A program made the translations under genes and the position numbers. 40,158 nucleotides of DNA from an uncultured Bacteroidales bacterium (GTDB lineage: Bacteria > Bacteroidota > Bacteroidia > Bacteroidales > UBA932), in contig ONSU01000021.1 in the NCBI GenBank assembly GCA_900320545.1, positions 1 through 40,158 on the forward strand, given 5' to 3'. The notes beneath the pieces are model-generated. The model was not told the origin of the DNA. It was given only the letters and a program-made list of their open reading frames with translations, and did no database searches. Below, piece by piece: positions 31,256 through 40,118 of the stretch (position 1 is the first letter of the stretch; each line of letters starts with the position of its first letter).

Positions 31256-34003
31256 TTACTCGGCGTCGATCGCGGCCTGGGCGGCCGAGAGGCGTGCGAT
31301 GGGCACGCGGAACGGCGAGCAGGACACGTAGTTGATGCCGATACCGTTGAAGAACTTGATCGAAGCGGGGTCGCCGCCGTGCTCACCGCAGATGCCGCAG
31401 GTGAGGTTGGGGCGGGTGCTCCGTCCGCTCTCCACGCCGATCTTCACCAGCTGGCCGACGGCCTTGGTGTCGATGGTCTGGAACGGATCCGAATCGAGGA
31501 TCTTGTTGCCCAGATAGTCACCCATGAAGGTGCCGATGTCGTCGCGGCTGAAGCCGAAGGTCATCTGGGTGAGGTCGTTGGTACCGAAGGAGAAGAATTC
31601 GGCGGCACGGGCCATCCGGTCGGCGGTAAGGGCCGCGCGCGGGATCTCGATCATCGTACCGAACTGGTAGTGGATGTACTCGCGGGTAGCGCCTTCCACC
31701 TCGGCTTTGATCTTCTCGCAGATCGCCTTCTGGAAACTGAGTTCGCGGGCGGAGATCGTAACGGGGATCATAATTTCCGGATGCGGGTGCAGGCCTTCCT
31801 TCATCAGTTCGGCGGTGGCCGTGAAGATGGCGCGGTACTGCGTCTCGGCGATGAGCGGGAAGCTCACGTGCAGACGGACGCCGCGGTGACCCATCATCGG
31901 GTTGACCTCGTGGAGGGCTTCACCCCTCTTCTCGATCTCGCTGACGCTGACGCCGAGATCCTTGGCGATCTCCTGCTTCTTGTCCTCGCTCTTCGGGACG
32001 AACTCGTGGAGCGGCGGATCCAGGAGGCGGAAGACGACGGGCTTGCCGTCCATCACGCGGAGGGTCTCCTTGACTGCGGCCTTCATGTACGGCTCGAGTT
32101 CGGCGAGGGCTTCCTTGCGCTCCTCATTGGTGTCGCAGAGGATCATCTTGCGGAGCTTGGAGAGGGGAGTCTCGCTGTTGCGGCCGTAGAACATGTGCTC
32201 GATACGGAAGAGGCCGATGCCCTCGGCGCCGAATTTCAGGGCGCGGGCGGCGTCCTCGGGCGTATCCGCGTTGGTGCGGACGCCGAGCTTGCGGTACTTG
32301 TCGCAGAGCGACATGAACTTCGTGAAGAGCGGATTCTCGGAGGCGTCCATCGTGTCGATGGCACCGTCATAGACGAGACCCTTGGCGCCGTTGAGGCTGA
32401 TCCAGTCGCCCTCCTTGAAGGTCTTGTCGCAGCCGGCGAAACGGAGCGTCTTCTCGGCGAAGTTGATCTTGATGGCGTCGCAACCGACAATGCAGCACTT
32501 GCCCCAGCCACGGGCCACGAGGGCGGCGTGGGAGGTCATGCCGCCGCGCTCGGTGAGGATACCCACCGACGCGTGCATACCGTCGATATCTTCCGGAGAG
32601 GTCTCCTCACGGACGAGGATGCACTCTTCGCGGTTTTTCTTTTCCTTGGCTTTCTGGGCCTCGACAAATGCGATGGCGTCTTCGGGAGTGAAGACGATGC
32701 GGCCCACGGCGCCGCCCGGGGAAGCGGGCAGACCCTGCGCCACGGCCGTCGCTTTCTTCACGGAAGCGGGGTCGAGGATCGGGTGGAGCACCTCGTCGAG
32801 CTGGGCGGGGGAGACGCGCTTGATGGCGGTCTTCTCATCGATCATCCCTTCGTCGAGCATGTCGCAGGCCATCTGGAGGGCGGCGAGACCGGTGCGCTTG
32901 CCGATACGGCACTGGAGCATCCAGAGCTTGCCTTCCTGAATGGTGAATTCGATGTCCTGCATATCGTGGAAGTGGTCCTCCAGGCGCTGGCGGATGCCGT
33001 CGAGCTCCTTGTAGACCTCGGGCATCGCGGTCTCCAGGGAAGCGAGGTTCTTGTTCTTCTCGCTCTTGGTGGCCTCGTTCAGCGGGTTGGGGGTACGGAT
33101 ACCTGCGACCACATCCTCGCCCTGGGCGTTGATGAGCCACTCGCCGTAGAATTTGTTGTCACCGTTGGCCGGGTTGCGGGAGAAGGCCACGCCGGTGGCG
33201 GAGGTCTCGCCCATGTTGCCGAACACCATCGACTGGACGTTCACGGCCGTGCCCCAGTCATCGGGAATGTGCTCGATCTGGCGGTAGCGGATGGCGCGTT
33301 TGCCGTTCCAGGACTTGAAAACGCCGCCGATGGAGCCCCAGAGCTGGGCCTGGGCGTCGTCGGGGAATTCCACGCCGAGCACTTCCTTGATGCGGACCTT
33401 GAAGGCCTCGGCAAGGTCGCGGAGCTCTTCCGCGGTGATGTCGGTGTCGCTCGTGTAGCCCCTGGCGTCCTTGAGGTCGCCCATCATCTTGTCGAGCTGC
33501 TGGCGGATGCCTTTTCCGTCGGCGGGCTCGATGCCCTCGGCCTTCTCCATCACGACGTCGGAATACATCATGATGAGACGGCGGTAGGCGTCATATACGA
33601 AGCGGGGGTTGCCGGTCTTCTCGATCATGCCGGGGATGGTCTTGGAGCAGAGGCCGATATTGAGGATGGTATCCATCATACCGGGCATCGAGCTCCGGGC
33701 GCCGGAGCGGCAGCTCACGAGGAGGGGATCCTTCTCATCACCGAATTTCTTGCCCATGATGGCCTCGGTCGCCTTGAGGGCTTCGGCCACGTCATCCTTG
33801 AGCTGCTGGGTGTATCCGCCGCCGAGGGCGTAATACTCGGTGCAGCACTCGGTGGTGATGGTGAATCCGGCGGGGACCGGCATTCCGAGGAGACTCATCT
33901 CAGCGAGGTTGGCACCCTTGCCGCCGAGGAGTTCGCGCATTTTGCCATCGCCTTCGGCAGTCTTGCCACCGAAGCGATAGACACGTTTCTTGATGTCGTT
34001 CAT
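31256..34003 (-). CDS. ppdK: pyruvate, phosphate dikinase
   Basis: PPDK interconverts pyruvate, ATP and phosphate with PEP, AMP and PPi; in anaerobes it often runs in the glycolytic or the gluconeogenic direction. All domains are present in 915 residues. The N-terminal ATP-grasp has LGGKGANLAEMSLLGMPVPAGFTITTECC. The central phosphohistidine domain has LTERGGMTSHAALVARGWGKCCIVG, with the phosphorylated His in TSHAA. The C-terminal PEP/pyruvate barrel has GLFRIEHMF, MGHRGVRL, GTMIEIPRAAL, EFFSFGTNDLTQMTFGFSRDD and CGICGEHGGDP. The TSHAA segment, intact ATP-grasp start and length exclude PEP synthase. The gap to phoH (74 nt) is AT-rich. I found no perfect -7 box there, so co-transcription with the upstream genes is possible. 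Confidence 0.98.
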   Translation of the reverse strand: MNDIKKRVYRFGGKTAEGDGKMRELLGGKGANLAEMSLLGMPVPAGFTITTECCTEYYALGGGYTQQLKDDVAEALKATEAIMGKKFGDEKDPLLVSCRSGARSSMPGMMDTILNIGLCSKTIPGMIEKTGNPRFVYDAYRRLIMMYSDVVMEKAEGIEPADGKGIRQQLDKMMGDLKDARGYTSDTDITAEELRDLAEAFKVRIKEVLGVEFPDDAQAQLWGSIGGVFKSWNGKRAIRYRQIEHIPDDWGTAVNVQSMVFGNMGETSATGVAFSRNPANGDNKFYGEWLINAQGEDVVAGIRTPNPLNEATKSEKNKNLASLETAMPEVYKELDGIRQRLEDHFHDMQDIEFTIQEGKLWMLQCRIGKRTGLAALQMACDMLDEGMIDEKTAIKRVSPAQLDEVLHPILDPASVKKATAVAQGLPASPGGAVGRIVFTPEDAIAFVEAQKAKEKKNREECILVREETSPEDIDGMHASVGILTERGGMTSHAALVARGWGKCCIVGCDAIKINFAEKTLRFAGCDKTFKEGDWISLNGAKGLVYDGAIDTMDASENPLFTKFMSLCDKYRKLGVRTNADTPEDAARALKFGAEGIGLFRIEHMFYGRNSETPLSKLRKMILCDTNEERKEALAELEPYMKAAVKETLRVMDGKPVVFRLLDPPLHEFVPKSEDKKQEIAKDLGVSVSEIEKRGEALHEVNPMMGHRGVRLHVSFPLIAETQYRAIFTATAELMKEGLHPHPEIMIPVTISARELSFQKAICEKIKAEVEGATREYIHYQFGTMIEIPRAALTADRMARAAEFFSFGTNDLTQMTFGFSRDDIGTFMGDYLGNKILDSDPFQTIDTKAVGQLVKIGVESGRSTRPNLTCGICGEHGGDPASIKFFNGIGINYVSCSPFRVPIARLSAAQAAIDAE

Positions 34004-34077
34004 AAATTATTGAAAATGTTAAAAAAATAAATTATTCAATGAAATGCGGTGCGAATTTACGAATTTTTTTACAAATA

Positions 34078-35436
34078 TCATAATAATTTCGCAGCGAGGT
34101 CGCTAAGTGTGCTGCGCTCGCCTTTCCGGAGGAAGATATGCTGGTACAGCGGCTGTCCGTCCATCTTCTCGCAGAGGTGCGCGAGGCCGTTGGACCACTG
34201 GTCGAGATAGGGCTGGTCGATCTGGAAGATATCGCCCGTAAAGACCAGTTTGGTGCCCTCTCCGGCCCGGGTGATGATGGTCTTGATCTCGTGCGGGGTG
34301 AGGTTCTGCGCCTCGTCGATGATGAAGAACACTTTGCCGAGACTCCGGCCGCGGATGTAGGCGAGCGGGGAGATGAGGAGCTTCTCGTCCTTGAGGAAAC
34401 CCTCGATCTTGAGGGCCTGCTTGCTGCCGGGCTTGAACATCCGCTTGATGACTTCGAGGTTGTCCATCAGCGGCTGCACAAAGGGCGACATTTTCGATTT
34501 CTGGTCGCCGGGGAGGAAGCCGATGTCCTGGTTGCCGAGCGTGACGGTCGGCCGGGTGAGGATGATCTGGTCGAAATCCTTCTCCTGCTCCAGGGCGGAG
34601 GCCAGGGCGATGAGGGTCTTGCCCGTTCCCGCGCCGCCGGTCAGCGAGACCAGCTGGATCCGGGGGTTGAGGCAGGCGTCGAGGGCGAATTTCTGCTCGT
34701 CGTTGCGCGGACGGATTCCGTATGCCTCGTGGCTGCGCACAAAGCGGATGACCTTGGAATAGGCGTCGTAGCGGGCCGTGATGGTGGCGTCGTATCCTTT
34801 CCGCTTGAATTTATAGAGCTGGTTGGGTTTCGGGGTGCCGAGGCCGGCCTTGACGGGGTCGAAACTGTTGTCCTGGCCGAATTCCAGTTTCTGCAGGAGC
34901 GTTTCCGGAATGGAATCGAGGGTCTCCACTTCCTGCGAGACGATATCCAGTTTCTCGTCCTCCACGCGGTCGGTCAGATAATCCTGCGCCTCCATCCCGG
35001 CGGCCTTCGCCTTGAGCCGGAGGTTGATGTCCTTGGTAACGAGGGCGGTGAAGCGTCCAGGGTGGTTGTCCCGCACCCAGATGGCCGTCGCGAGGATCCG
35101 GTGGTCGGGGATGTCGTCGATGAAGAGTTCTTTCAGTTCCGGGGGAAAGGGGTGGCTCGGCTCGATCTTGATGTTGCCCTGGCCTTTGCCGAGGGGGACG
35201 CCGTCCACGCCGAAGGGGCGTCCCTCGGTAAGGAGATTGATCTCCCGCATAAAGCCGCGGGCATTGAAACTCAGGGCGTCGTTGCCTTTCTTGAAGCGGT
35301 CGAGTTCTTCGACGACGGCGATCGGAATGACGATGTCGTTGTCCTTGAACTGCTGGATAGCGCGGTGGTCGTGCAGGATGACGTTGGTGTCCAGCACGAA
35401 AATCTTGGGAAGTTTCTTTTTGGGTCTGGGGCTCAT
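34078..35436 (-). CDS. PhoH family protein with N-terminal PIN domain, 452 aa
   Basis: The N-terminal PIN domain (about 11-150) has the acidic site residues of a ribonuclease: VLDTNV (D16), VVEELDRF and the later DHRILATA and VTKDINLR. The C-terminal PhoH ATPase (about 240-452) carries Walker A GGAGTGKT (267-274), the Walker B-like VFFIIDEAQN and LVFTGDIFQID. PIN-PhoH proteins are RNA helicase/RNase fusions that unwind and cut RNA. The ATG at 35436 is one base after the TGA of the PurL-like gene, so the two are tightly coupled. PhoH genes often neighbour ybeY/ybeZ-type RNA maturation genes, which are absent here. ppdK follows. Confidence 0.93.
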   Translation of the reverse strand: MSPRPKKKLPKIFVLDTNVILHDHRAIQQFKDNDIVIPIAVVEELDRFKKGNDALSFNARGFMREINLLTEGRPFGVDGVPLGKGQGNIKIEPSHPFPPELKELFIDDIPDHRILATAIWVRDNHPGRFTALVTKDINLRLKAKAAGMEAQDYLTDRVEDEKLDIVSQEVETLDSIPETLLQKLEFGQDNSFDPVKAGLGTPKPNQLYKFKRKGYDATITARYDAYSKVIRFVRSHEAYGIRPRNDEQKFALDACLNPRIQLVSLTGGAGTGKTLIALASALEQEKDFDQIILTRPTVTLGNQDIGFLPGDQKSKMSPFVQPLMDNLEVIKRMFKPGSKQALKIEGFLKDEKLLISPLAYIRGRSLGKVFFIIDEAQNLTPHEIKTIITRAGEGTKLVFTGDIFQIDQPYLDQWSNGLAHLCEKMDGQPLYQHIFLRKGERSTLSDLAAKLL

Positions 35437-35437
35437 G

Positions 35438-36529
35438 TCAGTCTTCTCCTTCGGAGGCCTGGCCCGACAGCAGCGACTGCAGGATGCCGGCGACTCCGCT
35501 TTTTGCATCATAATTGACGGATATATGTCCGTCGGCGTCCCGGACGGGGCCGCCGAGGGGGAAATAGGCGATGTCCTGAAGCAGCAGCTCAGCATCGACA
35601 TAGTCGAAATCGGCGTCGGCGACCTGGAGGATGACGCCGGGCACCTCTGCGAAGAGGATCCGGACGGGCAGTTCGCCATAGGCGTCGCGGATGGCCGTAA
35701 TGTCGACGGCGGCGCCGAGCCCGTCGCGGCACATCCCCTTGAGGGCGGTGAGGAGACCGCCGTCCGAAACGGTGGCGCCCGCCTTCACGATCCCGTCTTC
35801 GACCAGTTCGCGGACCACCTCGTAGCAGTCTATGAAGTAGTCGGCGTCATTGATCTCCGGGGCGAGGGACGAACGGGCGTCCGTCTCCTCGGAAAGGACC
35901 GATCCGCCGAGACGGAAGTCGCAGGGGTCGAAAGGAATGTAAACGAGTTTGTCGCCGGGGGAGTCCTGCAGCGCGGCCGGGCAGAGGCGTTTCTTGCCGA
36001 GCCGGGGCTTGCTCTCCTCCGCATCCACGGCCCGGAAGGCGACGGTGCAGCGCTCGCCGGGCGTGTCGGAGAAGGCGTAGTCCTTCAGGAAAATGCCCAG
36101 CGCGTCGATATAGGAGGTGGCGGATTCGATGCTGTGGTAGAGGGCGGCAAGATGGCCGACGGGTCGGGAATCCCACTTCCACTCGGCCCTCAGCGAGAGA
36201 TCCTCGAGGGTGAAACGGCCGCTCATCCAGAGGGTGTCGATCAGTGCCCGGGCGACCCTCCCAGCCGTGAACGAGGCGGCGAAAACCGGCGGGACGCTCC
36301 GGCGAAAACCGGCGCGGGCGGCGGTCAGGGCCAGATAGTCTCCGATCTTCGCGCTGTCAAATTTGTAATTGGAGGGAAACAGGTCCAGCGTCTCGTCGAC
36401 CGCCTGTCCTTCCTCCGCGTCACTTTCCCCCTCGGGAAATCCTTCCCGGGTGCAGTCCTGCAGCATCCTGTACGGGGTCACCGCCATCTGCTGCCCGTCA
36501 ATGATGAATTTCCGCCGGAGCAATTCCAT
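35438..36529 (-). CDS. PurL C-half-like (AIR-synthase-fold) protein, 363 aa
   Basis: The C-terminal half is clearly related to the second half of FGAM synthase (PurL). DFRLGGSVLSEE (LGGS 207-210) is followed by a helix pair and GATVSDGGLLTALKGMCRDGLGAAVDI (SDGG 255-258, the AIRS_C signature). LFAEVPGVILQV (292-303) matches PurL LFSESPGR, with the Ser and final Arg changed. The N-terminal 200 residues are divergent, with segments that could be a reduced AIRS_N half (FDSAKIGDYLALTAARAGF, RPVGHLAALYHSIESATSYIDALG). Normal PurL in this phylum is about 1200 residues, so this is an isolated, degenerate relative. Whether it binds nucleotide or catalyses anything is unknown. It ends one base before the phoH ATG and begins 17 nt after the small lipoprotein gene. 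Confidence 0.7.
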   Translation of the reverse strand: MELLRRKFIIDGQQMAVTPYRMLQDCTREGFPEGESDAEEGQAVDETLDLFPSNYKFDSAKIGDYLALTAARAGFRRSVPPVFAASFTAGRVARALIDTLWMSGRFTLEDLSLRAEWKWDSRPVGHLAALYHSIESATSYIDALGIFLKDYAFSDTPGERCTVAFRAVDAEESKPRLGKKRLCPAALQDSPGDKLVYIPFDPCDFRLGGSVLSEETDARSSLAPEINDADYFIDCYEVVRELVEDGIVKAGATVSDGGLLTALKGMCRDGLGAAVDITAIRDAYGELPVRILFAEVPGVILQVADADFDYVDAELLLQDIAYFPLGGPVRDADGHISVNYDAKSGVAGILQSLLSGQASEGED

Positions 36530-36546
36530 TTACCTCAATGTCATTG

Positions 36547-37137
36547 TTAGTCTGATTGTTTGCTTTGTGCCGTAAGGGTTCTCCCGAAGGCATCCTCGAT
36601 GCGCACATCGATTCGGGGCATCTGCATACCTTCGTGATTGAGTCTTAATATGGGCAAGCGCCAATCAGTAGCAGCAGGATAGAAATCAACGAGCATAACA
36701 GAACCAAATTTAATCTCAGACAGCGGGATGGAAAATCTTTGATTCTTATATTCGTACTCAAAGGACACGATATCATTCATCGATGATCCGGCAGGATGGT
36801 CTTTGTCAAAATCTTCCAGCGTGGTCACGTTAATACTGGTAATACGCCAGTCAATTGCGGCAATTATTCCCCGCTCGGGATGAGCATTCGTCGGTCGCCT
36901 GAGTTTGAAAGATAATGAAGTGTCCGCTTCATTGTAGAAAACTCTGCTTGCGGCATCGAATTCCTCACTCGTGATGCAATCATCAAGATAAACAGTCATA
37001 TTAAAGACACTAAAACTTGAGACTTGAAAGAATGCCTGATAAGATGTCTCGAAGTAGTTATTATCTTCTTGGCAAGAAATAAGGGCCATTAAAAGTGTTG
37101 ACGCAAAAAGAGCAATACGTGTTTTCCTGTTAATCAT
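36547..37137 (-). CDS. small lipoprotein of unknown function beside a C10 peptidase, 196 aa
   Basis: The ATG at 37137 gives a lipoprotein signal (MINRKTRIALFASTLLMALISC, Cys22). The mature domain is beta-rich with no named motif (AFFQVSSFSVFNMTVYLDD, GIIAAIDWRITSINVTTLEDF, IVSFEYEYKNQRFSIPLSEI). The protein begins 13 nt after the stop of the C10 peptidase, so the two share a transcript. In Bacteroides, C10 proteases are known to sit beside small inhibitor-like proteins, so an inhibitor or partner role is a reasonable but untested idea. Base composition is AT-richer than flanking genes, like that of the peptidase, and switches back to GC-rich in the next gene. Confidence 0.8.
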   Translation of the reverse strand: MINRKTRIALFASTLLMALISCQEDNNYFETSYQAFFQVSSFSVFNMTVYLDDCITSEEFDAASRVFYNEADTSLSFKLRRPTNAHPERGIIAAIDWRITSINVTTLEDFDKDHPAGSSMNDIVSFEYEYKNQRFSIPLSEIKFGSVMLVDFYPAATDWRLPILRLNHEGMQMPRIDVRIEDAFGRTLTAQSKQSD

Positions 37138-37150
37138 ATTGGACTTTTCT

Positions 37151-38650
37151 TTAGTTGTAATATACACGATGTTTATCGTAGAAGTCGTTAATGTGAAGAG
37201 ATGGGGTTATTGTATCAATATCGTATGAAAAAACAACGAAGTTTTGCCACTTGTTATTTCCCGATGATTTTGTCGTAACAGGGGTGATGTCGCTGCTAAT
37301 ACAATCAGAGGCGTACCATCCAATGTTAGCATTGCCGTGACCCCAGACGCAATGTATCAGAGTCTCAGTTGGATCACTTCGAATACCGTCAATAATCCAA
37401 TAATGGCTTTTACTTAATTCGAAAAGAGACCAGCCACATATAAGAACAGGATTTTTTTTGTTAAGCATCTCAGTTATCGTCTTTATGTGGCTATCCGTCA
37501 AATGGGTCCGTGATTCTTTAGAAATGTTGATAAAGCCAAGTTTTTTCATCCCGTTTTTTACGGCATCGGGTGTCGCTCCTGTTCCGTCCCAACTCTTAAC
37601 TATGTTGTAAATACAATAAAAAACGGAAGAAGTAAGTTTAAAGCGTGTTCTGAAATACAACGAAAAACCATGTATTGTAGGAATCCCATGTTTTTTTATG
37701 ACTTTGTTGTCAACCGCTAATAGTAATTTCTGCATATCATCGGTGGATAACATTGTAGGGAAGAAGTCACTATTTTTGAAGTAGTCATTAAGGTTTAAAT
37801 AAAACTCATCATCATAAAATTCATAATGGATTCCCAAACCATCGCGGTTTCCGCATTGGCTATAATCAAGGAGTTCATGATCAACAGTCAATTGAGGGTA
37901 TTTTTTGTAGGCAAGAATCATTGAGAGAGCTGTTGACGCGCATCCGTTGGTAACGATCCGATTATAACTTTTGTGACAGTAAGTTACATTTTGATTGAAA
38001 AATAAGTCTTTTGTAAGCAGGGGCAGAACTTCTATCTTCGAGGGTGTAGCACTTGTTCCGCTGCCGCTGCTTGCTCCACTTCTTTCCTCTCCAGATTTTG
38101 TGTATAATGCGCTGCTGACACAGAGGGACAGAATCTGGTCTGATTCCAATCCCGGTCCCAATGCCTCCATATATGAGAGATCTTCTTCCTCCTCTTCGTC
38201 ATTATCTGTATCAGTGCCGTCGACAGGCATTTTATTTACGGGTATAAGGACTTTGTTCCAACTTGTATTTCCGGTTTCAACAGCAGCGATAATCGGTGTT
38301 ATCGAAGTGTTGGCCCCGAGAATGGCGAAACCATCGTCATTATTGAAGTTAATAAGATAAGCATCAGGCATCTGCTCTCCGGATTTAGTCAAGACAAAAT
38401 CGCTGAAATGCGTTTCAATAGACGAAATTGTCCTTTCATTTCCGCTTTTTGTTTTCGTTAGGTCCACTTCGGACAGGAATTGGTTCAAACGCTCAATGGC
38501 GTCTTCGACAGGGATTATATCCACATGTGTCGTGGCTACTTCAACATCATCGGAACAATCGGTGGAATAGTTTTCCGCGTGAGAACAGGAGCAGATTAAG
38601 GAGCCGGCGAAAAAAAAGGGGAATATGAAAACAAGATTCTTTACTCTCAT
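37151..38650 (-). CDS. streptopain-like C10 family cysteine peptidase, lipid-anchored, 499 aa
   Basis: The order of elements matches C10 proteases. A signal peptide ends in a Cys (C22 in LICSC) for lipidation. A propeptide follows with VEDAIERLNQFLSEV and GFAILGANTSITPIIAAVETG. An acidic linker (149-157) follows it. The mature domain has the catalytic Cys237 in TNGCASTALSMILAYKKYP and His416 in SHYWIIDGIR, then VWGHGNANIGWYASD, the usual NWGWGG block. The family degrades host or bacterial proteins after propeptide cleavage. Residues around Cys and His are intact, so it is likely active. It is AT-richer than the rest of the window. A TATATTTG element (38697-38704) lies 46 nt upstream. The small lipoprotein gene follows after 13 nt. 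Confidence 0.88.
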   Translation of the reverse strand: MRVKNLVFIFPFFFAGSLICSCSHAENYSTDCSDDVEVATTHVDIIPVEDAIERLNQFLSEVDLTKTKSGNERTISSIETHFSDFVLTKSGEQMPDAYLINFNNDDGFAILGANTSITPIIAAVETGNTSWNKVLIPVNKMPVDGTDTDNDEEEEEDLSYMEALGPGLESDQILSLCVSSALYTKSGEERSGASSGSGTSATPSKIEVLPLLTKDLFFNQNVTYCHKSYNRIVTNGCASTALSMILAYKKYPQLTVDHELLDYSQCGNRDGLGIHYEFYDDEFYLNLNDYFKNSDFFPTMLSTDDMQKLLLAVDNKVIKKHGIPTIHGFSLYFRTRFKLTSSVFYCIYNIVKSWDGTGATPDAVKNGMKKLGFINISKESRTHLTDSHIKTITEMLNKKNPVLICGWSLFELSKSHYWIIDGIRSDPTETLIHCVWGHGNANIGWYASDCISSDITPVTTKSSGNNKWQNFVVFSYDIDTITPSLHINDFYDKHRVYYN

Positions 38651-38696
38651 ATTTTATAAAAGTTGGTGCTTAATGCCGTAACAATTCATCTATTCG

Positions 38697-38704
38697 CAAA
38701 TATA
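38697..38704 (-). promoter_or_regulatory. -7 element TATATTTG for the C10 peptidase gene
   Basis: A full TAnnTTTG match on the minus strand; initiation about 5 nt later gives a leader of about 42 nt. It faces the folC -7 element 14 nt away. No TTTG at -33. Confidence 0.5.
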
Positions 38705-38718
38705 ACCAAAAAAATGAT

Positions 38719-38726
38719 TATTTTTG
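38719..38726 (+). promoter_or_regulatory. -7 element TATTTTTG for folC
   Basis: A full TAnnTTTG match 20 nt before the ATG at 38747. No TTTG at -33. It supports the chosen folC start over upstream in-frame ATGs, which would lie in or before this box. Confidence 0.5.
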
Positions 38727-38746
38727 TAGATATAACGGGAATTGAT

Positions 38747-40102
38747 ATGGATTTTAAGGAGAGCGCGTACGGCGCATTGGTAGAGGAAATATTCACGCTG
38801 TTTCCGTCCGTGCAGCGGGACGGGTTCAAGACGGGGGCGTACAAGCCCGGGCTGGAGGCGATGGAGGCCTTCTGCGAGGCGCTCGGCCATCCCGAACGCC
38901 GTTTCAGCAGCATCCATGTGGCGGGGACCAACGGCAAGGGCTCGGTCTCGTCGATGCTCGCTTCCGCCCTCGGGGCGACGGGGCTCCGCACCGGCCTTTT
39001 CACCTCGCCGCATCTCCGTGATTTCCGGGAGCGCATCCGCATCGACGGGGAGATGATCCCGAAGGAATATGTATTCGCCTTCCTCACGGAGTGGAAACCC
39101 TATTTCATCAAGCAGCGCCTGTCTTTCTTCGAAATTACCACGGGTCTCTGTTTCAAGTGGTTCGCCGATTCCCACGTCGACGTCGCCGTGATCGAGACGG
39201 GGCTCGGCGGCCGGCTCGACAGCACCAATGTCCTGGAGCCCGACCTCGCCGTCGTCACCAATGTCGGCCTTGACCACTGCGACCTCCTCGGCCATACGAT
39301 CGGGGAGATCGCCCACGAGAAAGCCGGCATCTTCAAGCAGGATACCCCCGCCCTGGTGGGGGAGAGCACGCCGGAAGCGGCCGCCGCCTTCGACGATACC
39401 GCCCTGATGTTCTGTCCCCTGCATTACGCCGAGGCGGAGAGGCCTTCCCTCTGGCCCCGTCACGGCGAGATGCTCCGCAAGATGGACCTCCGCGGCCCTT
39501 ATCAGGAAAAGAATCTCCGCACGGTGCTCGCCGCGCTGGACATTCTCCGGGACATTCCCATTTACGAAGGTCTGCAGGATACCGAAGCCGTCGTCGACGG
39601 TATCATCCATACGGCCGCCCGCACCGGTTTCCGGGGGCGCTGGGAGCAGCTCTCCCAGATGCCGCCCGTCATCGCCGACATCGGCCACAATCCGCCTGCG
39701 CTGAAGGAGAATTACTCCGCTCTGGAGTCCCTGCTCGCCGACGGAAAGTATTCTTCCCTCATCCTTGTCTACGGGGTGATGGCGGACAAGGACCTCGCGT
39801 CCATCCTGCCGCTGATGCCCCGGGATGCGACCTTCATCTTCGCCGCCCCCGACACGCCCCGCGCCCTCCCCGCCGCGGAGATCCTTGCCCGGTGGACGGA
39901 ATTCCGCCTCTCGGAGGGGCTGAGCGCCGACCGCGCCTACATCGCCGACTCCGTCCGCGCCGCCGTGCAGATGGCCATCACCCTGGCCCAGACGCTCGGA
40001 GAACAGACCAACCGCAGCGCTTCCGCGACAAAACCCGTCCCGCCGCTCATTTTTGTCGGCGGTAGCACGTTTGTTGTAAGTGAAGCCCTCGGACTTTTTT
40101 AG
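38747..40102 (+). CDS. folC: bifunctional folylpolyglutamate synthase / dihydrofolate synthase
   Basis: FolC joins glutamate to dihydropteroate and lengthens the folate polyglutamate tail. The Mur-ligase ATP-binding P-loop is AGTNGKGSVS (59-68). Next come TSPHLRDFRERIRIDG, the ligase signature ETGLGGRLDSTN, VVTNVGLDHCDLLGHTIGEIAHEKAGI, LRGPYQEKN-RTVLAALDIL and the C-terminal domain starting near MPPVIADIGHNPPALKENYSAL, ending in FVGGSTFVVSEALG. Length 451 is typical. The ATG at 38747 follows a -7 box by 20 nt. The neighbouring plus-strand gene starts 16 nt after the stop. Confidence 0.96.
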   Translation: MDFKESAYGALVEEIFTLFPSVQRDGFKTGAYKPGLEAMEAFCEALGHPERRFSSIHVAGTNGKGSVSSMLASALGATGLRTGLFTSPHLRDFRERIRIDGEMIPKEYVFAFLTEWKPYFIKQRLSFFEITTGLCFKWFADSHVDVAVIETGLGGRLDSTNVLEPDLAVVTNVGLDHCDLLGHTIGEIAHEKAGIFKQDTPALVGESTPEAAAAFDDTALMFCPLHYAEAERPSLWPRHGEMLRKMDLRGPYQEKNLRTVLAALDILRDIPIYEGLQDTEAVVDGIIHTAARTGFRGRWEQLSQMPPVIADIGHNPPALKENYSALESLLADGKYSSLILVYGVMADKDLASILPLMPRDATFIFAAPDTPRALPAAEILARWTEFRLSEGLSADRAYIADSVRAAVQMAITLAQTLGEQTNRSASATKPVPPLIFVGGSTFVVSEALGLF

Positions 40103-40118
40103 ATAACCTTTCCGCATT

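Noticed and set aside
31379-34030. Long open frame (about 880 codons) opposite ppdK
   Set aside because: The reverse strand of a GC-rich gene with strong third-position bias stays open. It has low-complexity D/G/L/V composition and no motif, while ppdK is unmistakable.
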